64,000 nt of DNA from NCBI GenBank assembly GCA_947252755.1, contig CAMXWV010000013.1, positions 1 through 64,000 of the forward strand. Direction: 5' to 3'. Below are positions 1 through 8,183 of the stretch, piece by piece. How positions within the stretch are numbered: the first letter of the stretch is position 1; every line of letters starts with the position of its first letter. A program made the translations under genes and the position numbers. The notes below the pieces were generated by a model. The model saw only the letters and a list, made by a program, of their open reading frames with translations, had not been told where the DNA came from and searched no databases. Source of the DNA: an uncultured Dermabacter sp. GTDB lineage: Bacteria > Actinomycetota > Actinomycetes > Actinomycetales > Dermabacteraceae.

Positions 1-49
1 CCTACTCGACACCGGAGGATTCAGAACCGAACTACACCGTCATCTGTGA
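1..49 (+). CDS. 3' end of an unidentified gene (partial)
   Basis: Frame 2 is open from the window edge to a TGA at 47-49 and encodes only the last 15 residues, ending LHRHL. Its stop overlaps a GTG codon at 46 that opens the next short frame (GTGA overlap), the usual sign of translational coupling in this kind of genome. Too little is visible to name a family. It could equally be a chance open frame. Confidence 0.3.
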   Translation, partial: LLDTGGFRTELHRHL

Positions 50-123
50 AGAGCCGCATTGCGTTCATGGGCGGACTCGCCCTGCTCATCCTGGTGACGA
101 TCGCTTTGGTGATCACCCTCTGA
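46..123 (+). CDS. possible 25-residue single-helix membrane peptide
   Basis: A GTG at 46 overlaps the stop of the upstream partial frame. It opens a 25-codon frame ending with TGA at 121-123. After a short basic start (MKSR) the rest is one hydrophobic stretch rich in L, I and V, long enough to cross a membrane. The GGAGGA at 14-19 is too far away to be an obvious ribosome site, so translation would depend on coupling. No family is recognisable, and it may instead be the tail of a larger frame-1 protein running in from the left. Confidence 0.28.
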   Translation: MKSRIAFMGGLALLILVTIALVITL

Positions 124-186
124 ACACGCTTAACGGGTCTGGGCGTGCCCAGCATTGCAGGATGAGCCGGGCATGCCGCCGAGAGA

Positions 187-1392
187 TCAATCAGTTGGCC
201 GCGCTGAGGCCTGGCGTTGAGCAGGCAGTCGGATCAGCCCAACTCCGCCGACGACTGCTAGGGCGATAGCGGTGACGATCATCGCGGTAGTGAACCCGCC
301 CTGCTGCACGCTGAACCCTGTGAGGAGCGGCCCGGCGGCGAGGCCCGCCGCGTAGGCAAAGTTGTACAGGGCGAATGAGCCGCCAAGCGTGGGCGGGTTT
401 GATCGAAAACCTTGCTCGCCGATGAGCGTGGTCGCTGGGGCGAGCAGCAGGGCGGAGGAGATCCCAAGCAGGCTCATTCCCATGCAGGTCTGCCACAGCT
501 CCTCTGCCCAGCCGAGCACGAGCAACGATGCGGCGGCGGCAAGCACACCGGATCCGATCAGCAACCTTGGTGAAGCAGTGGTGACGCAGCGGCCAACTAG
601 TGGATTCGCAATGATCGCCGCCAGCGACGCCACTCCGAACAAGAGGCCGATAGTGAGTGCTCCGGCATTGAGATGAACAGGAAGCACCGGCTCGATACCT
701 GAGAGCACCCCGGCCCCAACGACGATTGCGAGCACGATCGACAGGGAACCGGGCACTCGAAGCACGGCGATAGGGCCGGCAGTGTCATCGCTGACTCGTG
801 GGGAGTCTTTTACCAGCACGATGCGCAGCACACCGTCGGCAAGGGCGACGCCTGCGGCAAGGAGGAACGGGGAGGCGGTACCAAGATGCTCAACCATGAA
901 ACCGGCCAGCGGCGGGCCGATCAGCACGCCCAGCGTGATGGTGGACATCGCGATTCCCATCGCCTGTCCCCGCTTCTCGAAGGGCGTTGTTGCGGCGATC
1001 AGGGAGAGTGCGGCAACCCAGGACGCGCCGCCCGCGAAGCCTTGGGCGAAGCGGGCGAGGAGAAGCAGCCAGTACGACCCGCCCGTGGCGAACAGGAGCG
1101 TTGCCGCAGCCAAGCCAACCAGGCCTATCAGAAGCGGGGTCTTCGGGCCGTACCGATCAACCATGCGACCAGCGAAGAACGTCGCAATGATCATGGCTAT
1201 CGCGTACGACGCGAACAGGAAGCCGGTTGCTGCCGGGCCTTGCTCAACCACGGCAGGGAGCAAAGGGAGCACCGGTACGGCCAGCCCGTGAACCAGCATG
1301 TCGGTGAACAAAGCGGCAGCGCCAACGATGAGAGCGCGGTTCGGGGTTGTGCGTCCGGTTCTGGATACGGGATTGTGATTGCGTGTCGCCAT
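187..1392 (-). CDS. MFS drug efflux transporter (12-helix, DHA1-like)
   Basis: A 401-residue protein, hydrophobic throughout, with about 12 predicted membrane helices. After helix 2 it carries the MFS loop motif GRMVDRYGPK, and in the first half a second conserved segment LARFAQGFAGGA. Length and layout match the DHA1 proton-antiport drug exporters of the cytoplasmic membrane. Start: ATG at 1392, preceded by AGGAG about 10 bases upstream. The gene lies 17 bases behind a TetR-type regulator on the same strand, so the two should form one transcript, with the pump's substrate probably sensed by that regulator. The substrate cannot be read from sequence. Confidence 0.92.
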   Translation of the reverse strand: MATRNHNPVSRTGRTTPNRALIVGAAALFTDMLVHGLAVPVLPLLPAVVEQGPAATGFLFASYAIAMIIATFFAGRMVDRYGPKTPLLIGLVGLAAATLLFATGGSYWLLLLARFAQGFAGGASWVAALSLIAATTPFEKRGQAMGIAMSTITLGVLIGPPLAGFMVEHLGTASPFLLAAGVALADGVLRIVLVKDSPRVSDDTAGPIAVLRVPGSLSIVLAIVVGAGVLSGIEPVLPVHLNAGALTIGLLFGVASLAAIIANPLVGRCVTTASPRLLIGSGVLAAAASLLVLGWAEELWQTCMGMSLLGISSALLLAPATTLIGEQGFRSNPPTLGGSFALYNFAYAAGLAAGPLLTGFSVQQGGFTTAMIVTAIALAVVGGVGLIRLPAQRQASARPTD

Positions 1393-1409
1393 GGTGAGGC
1401 GACTCCTTT

Positions 1410-1973
1410 CTAGAGGTTCGCCACCCCCTTCGCCAGCGCCATGAGGCTGGCGCTCAACTCGTCGGGGCGCGGAAGATCATGTGGTCGGGTCACCGCAGTC
1501 ACGGTGAGCCCTTGCAGGAACACCAGCACGAGGCTCGCAACCGTTTGGGGTGCGACTTCGTCGGTGTTGTGGATGCTGGCTGCGATGTGGTCGCGCCAGG
1601 TGTCGAGTGCAGCGTTCTTCTCGGTCGTGTCGCCAAGCGCCTGCGGCGCCACAAGAACTGTGCAAGCAGCGAGCGCGCGGAACCGTTCATCTTCACGCAG
1701 AAGCCTCACGAACTCGGTCAGCAGCGCCGCGAGTTCGGTGCCTTCGTTCTCGAAGAGGCGATTGCCGTACAAGGCCCAGCCCCATGAAAGCGTTTCTTCC
1801 AGCAGCGCGCTCTTGGAGCGAAAGTGATGGTGCAGCGCCCCACGGGTGACACCGGCGTGAGCAGCGACATGCTCGAACGTTGCCCCCCTCCACCCCTTCT
1901 CTTCGAAGGCCATCAGCGCCGCCTCGAGGAGCGCCAGACGCGAGCGTTCCGCGTCTTCAGCAGTCCGTCTCAT
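1410..1973 (-). CDS. TetR/AcrR family transcriptional repressor
   Basis: A 187-residue protein. Residues 8-55 form the TetR helix-turn-helix: ALMAFEEKGWRGATFEHVAAHAGV, then TRGALHHHFRSKSALL. The C-terminal half is helical, as in ligand-binding AcrR/TtgR proteins. It probably represses itself and the MFS exporter downstream. The ATG at 1971-1973 directly follows an inverted repeat resembling the AcrR operator, and no Shine-Dalgarno sequence is visible. A TAACCT hexamer 6 bases before the ATG could be a -10 box giving a leaderless mRNA (inference). Single-protein regulation with an adjacent pump is the common arrangement for this family. Confidence 0.94.
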   Translation of the reverse strand: MRRTAEDAERSRLALLEAALMAFEEKGWRGATFEHVAAHAGVTRGALHHHFRSKSALLEETLSWGWALYGNRLFENEGTELAALLTEFVRLLREDERFRALAACTVLVAPQALGDTTEKNAALDTWRDHIAASIHNTDEVAPQTVASLVLVFLQGLTVTAVTRPHDLPRPDELSASLMALAKGVANL

Positions 1974-1995
1974 ACATACAGGTTAGCATGTATGT
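1974..1995. promoter_or_regulatory. AcrR-like operator for the tetR-MFS operon
   Basis: Inverted repeat ACATACA, 8-base spacer, TGTATGT, immediately upstream of the tetR start codon. The half-sites match the arms of the E. coli AcrR operator (TACATACA...TGTATGTA). The position fits autorepression, and a possible -10 hexamer (TAACCT on the minus strand) lies inside it. Confidence 0.62.
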
Positions 1996-2058
1996 TACGG
2001 CCGGGAGTCAATCACACCGGCATCGATGCCCCGGCCAGAAGCCACCGCAATAGCAGAA

Positions 2059-2089
2059 CAGCCCCGCCAAGTGGCGAGGCTGTTTATTT
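2059..2089 (+). terminator. hairpin with T-rich tail
   Basis: CAGCCCCGCC, loop AAGT, GGCGAGGCTG, then TTTATTT: a GC-rich stem with one mismatch followed by a T-rich run. It has the form of an intrinsic terminator for rightward transcription, but no rightward gene ends just before it. It sits at the left edge of the candidate element and may have arrived with it or belong to a lost gene. Confidence 0.5.
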
Positions 2090-2092
2090 CTG

Positions 2093-2536
2093 GTGGAGGT
2101 AGCGCGACAGTGCTCTAACCTTGCCCCGTCCTTGCAATTGGCGGTCTCGTCGCATCGTGCGATCCGTCGGCGGCGCAGGTCAGCGGAGGTGGCGCCTCTC
2201 CCGGCGCGAGAGCTGCCGCGTCCGGTTCCGCGGCTGACGGCGGCGATGTTGGGAGAGGCAGAGCGCCGGTACAAGGACGGCGAGATCCTGCGGGCGATCG
2301 CGGGTGATCTGGGGGTGAGCCGTCAGCGCCTCGCTGAGCGGTTGCGTGAGCGAGGCGTGCGGCTGCGTGGTGAGAAGCCGTCAACTGAGCAGGTGCGCGA
2401 GATGTGCCTGCGCTACGAGCAGGGCGAGTCGTTGGCCAGGGTCGGCGAGCGGCTGGGCTTCAACGCGAGCACGGTCCGGGTGACCTTGCACCGTGCGGGT
2501 GTCGCGCTTCGCGACACGCAGGGCAGAGTCCGCTAG
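2093..2536 (+). CDS. small helix-turn-helix protein of unknown role
   Basis: A 147-residue frame from GTG 2093. The first ~45 residues are basic and proline-rich. Residues 50-95 (EAERRYKDGEILRAIAGDLGVSRQRLAERL) and 97-140 (VREMCLRYEQGESLARVGERLGFNASTVRVTL) look like two tandem helix-turn-helix units similar to the DNA-binding ends of resolvases. No catalytic domain is present, so it is either a stand-alone DNA-binding protein or the tail of a degraded recombinase. The 12-bp candidate attachment repeat lies inside its first codons, so the N-terminus may have been created by integration. The true start could be a later GTG or TTG. Confidence 0.55.
   Translation: MEVARQCSNLAPSLQLAVSSHRAIRRRRRSAEVAPLPARELPRPVPRLTAAMLGEAERRYKDGEILRAIAGDLGVSRQRLAERLRERGVRLRGEKPSTEQVREMCLRYEQGESLARVGERLGFNASTVRVTLHRAGVALRDTQGRVR
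2117..2128 (+). repeat. candidate left attachment repeat
   Basis: AACCTTGCCCCG occurs here and, in the same orientation, at 37585-37596 beside the integrase end and tRNA-Ala. A 12-bp direct repeat bracketing the element is what an integration event could leave, but serine integrases usually need only a few identical bases, so this is inference. Confidence 0.35.
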
Positions 2537-2545
2537 ACGCCGCCC

Positions 2546-4414
2546 TTAGCGATTCTGGTCCGTGGGAACAGGATAGAAACCAGGACGCCCAGCATCTGAG
2601 TTTGTTCCGCTAAAGAAGTATTCACGACTGCCGTTCGGAAGCGGGGAAACAGGCGACTTGTTCTCAAGAATGAGAGATTGACCGTGAAAGCCATCCTGGA
2701 GATAGGCGTAGAAGGCGTCCACCACATTGGTACTAATCGTCTCGTCTTCCCCTGTAAGTTGAGGGTCTCCCGCCTGTCGATAGCTCACGATCGGGGAATC
2801 CAAGATGACGAAACCGGGGTGCTTGTAGCCGCGGCGAAGACAGTACTCGGCGAGCGCCACGTTGAAGAGTGCGTGAAGTATCGAGCGAACCCCTTTGCCG
2901 CGCGTCCTGCGAGGTCGCTGGTCGACTACTACGTCTCTTTCGCTGACGGAATAGTGCACTGAACTCCCGCTAGGGAACGACCATTGGCGCAGAATCTCTT
3001 CAGCAACATTGTCAAACTGACGTAGGTCGCCGGCGACTATCGGGACCTCGGTTGAGGTTTTCGGCTTCTCAACTTGCGCTGTGCTTGCGCGTAGAGCGAG
3101 CAAGTCCAGGAGGCGCAAATGAGTGTTGATCTGACGTTCAACTTCAGAACGCGTCTCGAGTAGCGGCGCAAGACTAATTGCGGGAGCCCTCATCTCCCTG
3201 TCGTATCGACGGACCTCGGCGGTAATCTCACTATTCCTATCGACAAGGGAAGCAACTTGCTCCTCGATCTCCTGCCTCTCGCGCTGGATAGCCTCGATTG
3301 TCTGGTCCAACTCAGCACGCAAGGCGCGAATCTTCGTCTGCTCTGAAGCAACGGCGACAGCGAATGTTTCCGTGTCGGCATCCCCGGAATCCATTTCACG
3401 CCAATGTTGATGTTCTGCCTGCGCACCGCAGAACGGACAATCCCCCTCCTCGCCCACGGCGAGCACGTCCGCGACCTGAGCGAGCATCTCCAATCGGGAA
3501 AGATCCGAATCGTACTGAGTACGCAGAAGACCAAACCGAGAGCTGAGGCTAGCTATTTCATCATGGCGCTCCCGAAGGCTTGCGATCGCGTTAGCGTTCT
3601 CTGACCGTTGAACGACTAAGTCGTCACGGGCAGCACTTACATCATCGAGAGCCCCGCTTGCGGTCGCCAGAGAGTTGTTGAGCCGAGCAAGCTGCTGGCG
3701 AAGCTCATCTAGCGAGGGCGAGTCGTTCAGTTCCCGTTGGAGATCCCCAATAATTCGGTCAAGAACCTCAAGTTTATTGGCCGAAATCTTCTTCAGTTCT
3801 GCCGCCTTCGGTATCGGCACTAACCCTGAGTCATCATCACCCTGGATGAACAACCTAAAGATGGCCGCCTCGACAGGGCGCTGCTGATACTGTCCTGACT
3901 CGATTGGAGAACGCTTGGTAATGATCGTCTCTTCGTCGACAGAAGTGAGCCGAATGACATCGCGCCACTCCAGCATTCGCGTGTCATTGTTTTGATTCCT
4001 GCGCACATACATTTCGTCAAGGCCCGCAAGCGACAGCAAGCGTCGCGAAGCACTATTCGGATCTTTCGTCACATGCCTCGGGTCTAGATACTCAGCCGGC
4101 GGCTGCGAAGTCAGTTCTCGGACATCCCCTTCCGCGACACCTATGTTGCCGCCGGTCAAGTCTCGGACGAGAGTGATAATACGTCCATCACCGACACCGA
4201 AGCCGAGATGAACATACTGATACCCTTTGCCCTCGTCCGGAATATCAATAGCTTTATCTAGCCCGAACGCGTAGCGGATGAGATCGAACACATGAGACTT
4301 CCCAGTATCTGACGCCCCGTGGATAACAGTTAGTTTATCCCCGAACTCGATTGTTGCGGGCGGGAGGTTCTTCCCGACGACCGTGAGGTGGATGAGTTGA
4401 AGCCGACTAGTCAT
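2546..4414 (-). CDS. SMC/Rad50-like ABC ATPase of an ABC-3C defence system
   Basis: A 622-residue protein. Residues 33-40 (GASDTGKS) are the Walker A loop. Residues 205-300 and 350-450 are charged, helix-rich arms likely to form a coiled coil, with CPFC at 326-329 between them like the Rad50 zinc hook. A signature-like segment starts near 506, and GFVILDSP at 534-541 is the Walker B strand. In ABC-three-component systems (the class described by Krishnan, Burroughs, Iyer and Aravind) such an ATPase is thought to sense invading nucleic acid and license an effector. It is last in the operon, and its ATG overlaps the preceding stop (ATGA). The GC content is visibly lower than the flanking genes, suggesting separate acquisition. 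Target and trigger are unknown. Confidence 0.85.
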   Translation of the reverse strand: MTSRLQLIHLTVVGKNLPPATIEFGDKLTVIHGASDTGKSHVFDLIRYAFGLDKAIDIPDEGKGYQYVHLGFGVGDGRIITLVRDLTGGNIGVAEGDVRELTSQPPAEYLDPRHVTKDPNSASRRLLSLAGLDEMYVRRNQNNDTRMLEWRDVIRLTSVDEETIITKRSPIESGQYQQRPVEAAIFRLFIQGDDDSGLVPIPKAAELKKISANKLEVLDRIIGDLQRELNDSPSLDELRQQLARLNNSLATASGALDDVSAARDDLVVQRSENANAIASLRERHDEIASLSSRFGLLRTQYDSDLSRLEMLAQVADVLAVGEEGDCPFCGAQAEHQHWREMDSGDADTETFAVAVASEQTKIRALRAELDQTIEAIQRERQEIEEQVASLVDRNSEITAEVRRYDREMRAPAISLAPLLETRSEVERQINTHLRLLDLLALRASTAQVEKPKTSTEVPIVAGDLRQFDNVAEEILRQWSFPSGSSVHYSVSERDVVVDQRPRRTRGKGVRSILHALFNVALAEYCLRRGYKHPGFVILDSPIVSYRQAGDPQLTGEDETISTNVVDAFYAYLQDGFHGQSLILENKSPVSPLPNGSREYFFSGTNSDAGRPGFYPVPTDQNR

Positions 4415-4887
4415 CCCGTTCGTCCCCCCCCCCTCATCTGATCGAACTCTTCTGCCCAGGTCCCGAATACGGTGCCGAGGCGCATCCTGATGATCTCATC
4501 GTCCAGCTGCCCGAACTCACTCGCCGCCCAAGCACATCGATGCCGCAGTCCGGCTAAGTACCTTGAATCTAAAGATTCCAGGAATGGTCGAGCGTCATCA
4601 CTCGCGCCGTAATAGATTCCAGAGACGTTTAGATCGCGAACGATAAGTCCACGTGAGCCCATCAAAAAGAGGCCTTTCCGAACCAGGTCACGTTTCATTC
4701 CGAGTTCGCCAACTCGTGCTGGAATGGCGGGATGTAGACTCTCTGCCCCAGCAAAGTCCTCACTATGAAGCGCAACATGATCGAGAAGAACGATCCGAGA
4801 AAGATCAGCGCGCTGTGGGTAGAGGGCAGTCAGCAACGCAACAACTCGGACTCCAACTTCGAGCGGACTGTTCAGCAGTTGCGTCAT
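4411..4887 (-). CDS. ABC-3C system middle component
   Basis: A 158-residue protein starting LLNSPLEVGVRVVALL and containing the block SLHPAIPARVGELGMKRDLVRKGLFLMGSRGL followed by an FL..L.S.Y motif. This pattern matches the middle-component families of ABC-3C systems (MC2-like, from memory). It has no catalytic motif and probably bridges the ATPase and the nuclease effector. I chose ATG 4887 because it overlaps the effector's stop (ATGA), the same coupling used at its own 3' end with the ATPase. A GTG at 4902 would add five residues. Gene order effector, middle, ATPase is tight and single-stranded. Confidence 0.82.
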   Translation of the reverse strand: MTQLLNSPLEVGVRVVALLTALYPQRADLSRIVLLDHVALHSEDFAGAESLHPAIPARVGELGMKRDLVRKGLFLMGSRGLIVRDLNVSGIYYGASDDARPFLESLDSRYLAGLRHRCAWAASEFGQLDDEIIRMRLGTVFGTWAEEFDQMRGGGRTG

Positions 4888-5981
4888 TCGTGGATCACCC
4901 ACGTAAGCCGGTCCTCATTGGACAGCTGATGGCATATTCCGCGACGATCCGCGGGCTCTGTTACCTGTATGAGAGCGTTTGCGCTGAGCTGCGCACTCAC
5001 TGCTCTGTCCAGGGTTTGCCTGAGACGCTCCAGGCCATCAGAATGCTGCGCCTCTGCTGTTTCAATTATCGCATCGTAAAGTTCGTTCTGAAGCCCTTCA
5101 AAGGTACTCGAGGGCACGCTGTCGCGCGCAAAACTTCGGAGGGCCTCGGCGCGGAAGAAGCTTTCGCGTTGTCGCCGCAGGTGCCTACCTGTCCAGTCGT
5201 GCGCTTCGGCTGCGGGAATATTGGTCACCTCTTCGTACCGTTCCTGGTAGGCATCAACCAGTTTTCGTACGTAGACCATCTCGCCAGATAACACTTCGGG
5301 CGGGAGCGGATCGGCGGCCGGCCGATTTGGGAGGCCTCCACCGAATCGAGCTGCATGATACGGCGTCAGCGAGTGTTGTTCGATAAGCGCGAGAACTTCG
5401 ATCGATCCGAACATGGAGAAGTCCGTGACCGCCGCGAGTTCTAGAACGGAAGCTCGGGTTTGTTGATCGAGGTCTTTGAAAACCTTTGCTTTTCCCGACG
5501 TGACTTGTTCCAGGAACTTCTTCTTCAGTTCCGTCGGAGTCGAGATCAGGTGGCCGAGGCTTGTTGCCAGTCCACGCGGGGCGATGAAACTATAGCTCGA
5601 CGGTAGTGTGTAGAGAGGATTTTGCACAGGGAGAAGAAACACCTTGAGCATCTCTGGCCATGCGATTGAAGGCGTCAAGCTTTTATCATAGTGCTTCCCT
5701 TGGAAGCAATCCCACTCGCCCTCGAAACCTTGGGCCGACTTAAACCCAGCTACGTCGACGCCTCGATCACCCGAGCCGCCGAACCGCTGTACTCTCGTGT
5801 ACTTGGGCATCAGTCCAGCTGCCCACTCCTCGATGAAGATCTCCCATTCATCGGGATCATAGGTCTGGATGATCTTCCGCGGGGCTAGACGCGGTCCGTG
5901 CTCTGCTCGGTCGGCGCTGAGTGCCCCACCCTCTTGCGGCAGCTGCAAGTCGCGCACGTTGATCGCGTCAGTTGTCGACAC
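4884..5981 (-). CDS. ABC-3C effector with PD-(D/E)XK (Mrr-like) nuclease domain
   Basis: A 365-residue protein. Residues 45-97 carry a restriction-endonuclease signature: WEIFIEEW, then GSGDRGVDV with D72 and D76, then CFQGKH with Q94 and K96, the D...QxK core of Mrr-type nucleases. The rest is helical and probably the ABC-3C C-terminal domain that docks on the middle component. Start GTG 5981 is preceded by GAGGAGGGG. It heads the defence operon. By family logic it would cut DNA when the ATPase detects invasion, protecting by degrading the invader or killing the cell. Whether it targets phage or plasmids cannot be told. Confidence 0.83.
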   Translation of the reverse strand: MSTTDAINVRDLQLPQEGGALSADRAEHGPRLAPRKIIQTYDPDEWEIFIEEWAAGLMPKYTRVQRFGGSGDRGVDVAGFKSAQGFEGEWDCFQGKHYDKSLTPSIAWPEMLKVFLLPVQNPLYTLPSSYSFIAPRGLATSLGHLISTPTELKKKFLEQVTSGKAKVFKDLDQQTRASVLELAAVTDFSMFGSIEVLALIEQHSLTPYHAARFGGGLPNRPAADPLPPEVLSGEMVYVRKLVDAYQERYEEVTNIPAAEAHDWTGRHLRRQRESFFRAEALRSFARDSVPSSTFEGLQNELYDAIIETAEAQHSDGLERLRQTLDRAVSAQLSANALIQVTEPADRRGICHQLSNEDRLTWVIHE

Positions 5982-6154
5982 GCAGCCCCTCCTCGTCGAG
6001 CATTACATGGCTGCGATTCTACGCCAGAGGGCCAGCCATGCGTGTCACGATGGCCCCGGTGTCGTGCTGTGAGGCCTACCCGGCCAGGAGCAATTGGCCA
6101 GACACTCGCGCCGCCCGCGACCGAGAGCGGTGCCAGTTGGTGCTGTGGGCCCGG

Positions 6155-6556
6155 TCAGTCGTCGCGGCCGTCGCTAGCGAGCGGATCGTCGTGCCGTTCC
6201 TGAAACTCGACGTAGGTCTGCTTGACTCCGGTGAGGAGAGCACCACGCCCATCGGTTGTCTTCTCCTTCGTGACGAGGATCGTCACTCCGGCCTCCTGGA
6301 GTCGCTGCACCGTGGCGAGGTGATCGGCGTACTTGGAGCCGAGCCGAGCGAGATCGGTGACGATGAGCCCGGTCTCGTCCTCCCGCTCGACGGCATCGAG
6401 CACGCCTTGCAGACCGTAGCGACTGCGCCCGACGTCGGTGAAGACCTCGGTGACGGTCATGCCGTGCTCGTCAGCGTAGCGGCGGCAGTCGGCTTCTTGC
6501 TGATCCAGCCAGGTCGGGTTCTCTGCCGCGCTGTACCGGTAGGTGACGGCCTTCAT
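6155..6556 (-). CDS. resolvase-like protein, catalytic domain only
   Basis: A 133-residue protein matching the N-terminal domain of serine recombinases: TYRYSAAE (S9 at the catalytic position), LDQQEADCRRYA, then DLARLGSKYADHLATVQRLQEAGV. The helix-turn-helix that resolvases need for DNA binding is absent, and the segment around the nucleophile is divergent, so activity is doubtful. Start ATG 6556 follows GGAGGT and overlaps the upstream stop (ATGA), giving an operon with the small membrane protein. Short recombinase-like genes of this kind travel with actinobacterial conjugative elements. It could be an accessory or regulatory protein. Confidence 0.75.
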   Translation of the reverse strand: MKAVTYRYSAAENPTWLDQQEADCRRYADEHGMTVTEVFTDVGRSRYGLQGVLDAVEREDETGLIVTDLARLGSKYADHLATVQRLQEAGVTILVTKEKTTDGRGALLTGVKQTYVEFQERHDDPLASDGRDD

Positions 6557-6963
6557 GACGCACCTCCGGCCATGACCAGAACCTCATCCGGCGTCGTACC
6601 GCGCGATTCGACTTCGCGGCGGGCAGTGCGACGCTGGGCGTGCTCTCGGTAGCGAACGCGGGCGAGGGCGATGAGGCTCATCGGGCCGAGCCAGAGCATC
6701 TTGAGCGCGTTCCATGCGCACAGCAGGACGACCAGGTGGAGCCATCCAGGGCCGCCCTGCTCGATGTGGTCGGTCAGGAGCTTGACGGCGGCGATGTAGG
6801 GGGCGGCGAGCAGCATCGCGGGAATGCCCCATTTTAGTCCGCGGCGGGTGTAGACGGCATCGCGGACGCGGTTCGTCGGGAAGAGCCGGCGGGCCGGTTC
6901 CAGGTTCTGGGCGGTGTTCTCGCTCTGGCGCCAGCGGCGTCGGACGCGGTCGCTGAGAAACAT
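6553..6963 (-). CDS. small membrane protein of mobile-element type
   Basis: A 136-residue protein with an N-terminal basic region, the conserved run RGLKWGIPAMLLAAPYIAAV, and a second hydrophobic stretch LHLVVLLCAWNALKMLWLGPMSLIAL, then a basic tail. Similar proteins recur next to conjugation genes in actinobacterial elements and are often mislabelled sulfate permease; nothing here supports transport. I chose ATG 6963 because GGAGG lies 7 bases upstream; an upstream frame extension to 6984 has no ribosome site. It is coupled to the resolvase-like gene downstream. Confidence 0.72.
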   Translation of the reverse strand: MFLSDRVRRRWRQSENTAQNLEPARRLFPTNRVRDAVYTRRGLKWGIPAMLLAAPYIAAVKLLTDHIEQGGPGWLHLVVLLCAWNALKMLWLGPMSLIALARVRYREHAQRRTARREVESRGTTPDEVLVMAGGAS

Positions 6964-7169
6964 CGGTGGGCCTCCATTCAACACGGTTCGAATGATCGAG
7001 AAGCGGCGTGTTGGTGGTGGCCCGGACGGGGCGATCCCGAAGGACCCTACAGATGGAATGCCTGCGCTTCACCTCCTAGTTTACGCCGGGGCCTGGCGAA
7101 GGGGAAGGTCTCGTCGCGATGCCGGGTGCACCTGCGCTGGTAGTGCCTGGTGAGTGGAAGGACCCGGTC

Positions 7170-8174
7170 ATGGTTGCTCTGGCTAACTACGCCTCCGATG
7201 AGCGAACGGCCCGCGTGATGCTCTCGATGATCGTCGAGCCCGCGGACGCGAACGTGGGGCGCCTGCTGCGGCGTGAGGGCGGGATCGAGACGCTGCGGTT
7301 GCTCGATACTGACGGCCCAATGCCAGGCGAGAGGCCCGAGGAAGCAGCGATCCTTCACCACCGCACCCAACTGGTCTCCTCGGGAGCCGACTTCGATGCA
7401 GTGCTCCGGCGGGCGCTCGACGGCGCATACGAGCCGCTGATCCCTGGCGATGCGCACTGGCCGGTCTCGGTGGACGCGCTGGGCGATCGTGCCCCATACG
7501 TGCTGTGGGCGAAGGGGGCGACCTCGTTCCTCGCATCCCGGCAGGAAACCCGGGTGACGATCACCGGTTCACGGGCATCGACCAGTTACGGCGACCACGT
7601 CGCCAGCGAGCTCGCCCACGATGCGTCGAACGCGGAGCAGATCGTGGTCTCCGGCGGCGCCTACGGCATCGACGGCGCCGCCCACCGCGCTGCGCTGAGT
7701 AGCGGCGGGCAGACGATCGCGGTGATGGCCGGCGGTCCGAACCGGCTCTACCCGGCGGGGCATCGCGACATGCTCGAACAGGTTGGCGATGTGGGATTGC
7801 TGATGAGCGAGATGCCGCCCGGGTCGGCGCCGACCCGGCACCGGTTTCTCACCCGAGGCCGGCTCCTGGCGGCACTGTCCTCGACGACGGTGATCGTGGA
7901 AGCCGGGGCACGCTCCGGCACCCTACACGTCGCCCGCGAAGCGCACGCCCTCGGTCGTGGGGTTGGGGCGGTGCCCGGCCCGGTCACGTCCGCGGCGAGC
8001 ACCGGCACGCATCTGCTGCTGAGCGAGGGCACCGCCAGCCTCGTCACCGGCCACCACGACCTCGCCACCCTCACCAGCGACCGACGACGCCAGGCCCCGG
8101 CACGAACCACGGGCCTGAGCGCCGCACGCGATCTCGATGCCGTCGAGCAGGACCGGCCCGGCCGCTCCCTCTAA
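7170..8174 (+). CDS. dprA: DprA/Smf-like DNA-processing protein
   Basis: A 334-residue Rossmann-fold protein. It has the DprA hallmarks in order: ITGSRASTSYG, VVSGGAYGIDGAAHRAAL, VMAGGPNRLYPAGH, RHRFLTRGRLLAALS and VVEAGARSGTLHVAREA near variants. DprA binds single-stranded DNA and loads RecA during uptake; copies on mobile elements may protect or process incoming strands. ATG 7170 follows GGAAGGA by 7 bases; a longer frame from 7119 lacks such a site. It is divergent from the resolvase/membrane operon and convergent with the relaxase gene. This copy sits among mobilisation genes, so it is probably an element gene rather than the host's competence gene. Confidence 0.86.
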   Translation: MVALANYASDERTARVMLSMIVEPADANVGRLLRREGGIETLRLLDTDGPMPGERPEEAAILHHRTQLVSSGADFDAVLRRALDGAYEPLIPGDAHWPVSVDALGDRAPYVLWAKGATSFLASRQETRVTITGSRASTSYGDHVASELAHDASNAEQIVVSGGAYGIDGAAHRAALSSGGQTIAVMAGGPNRLYPAGHRDMLEQVGDVGLLMSEMPPGSAPTRHRFLTRGRLLAALSSTTVIVEAGARSGTLHVAREAHALGRGVGAVPGPVTSAASTGTHLLLSEGTASLVTGHHDLATLTSDRRRQAPARTTGLSAARDLDAVEQDRPGRSL

Positions 8175-8183
8175 TCCACCAGG

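Noticed and set aside
2093..2101. GTGGAGGTA shared with the tRNA-Ala 3' end (37634-37642) as attachment core
   Set aside because: Only 9 bases and at a position relative to the 12-bp repeat that does not fit both sites being one core; kept only the 12-bp repeat as a candidate.
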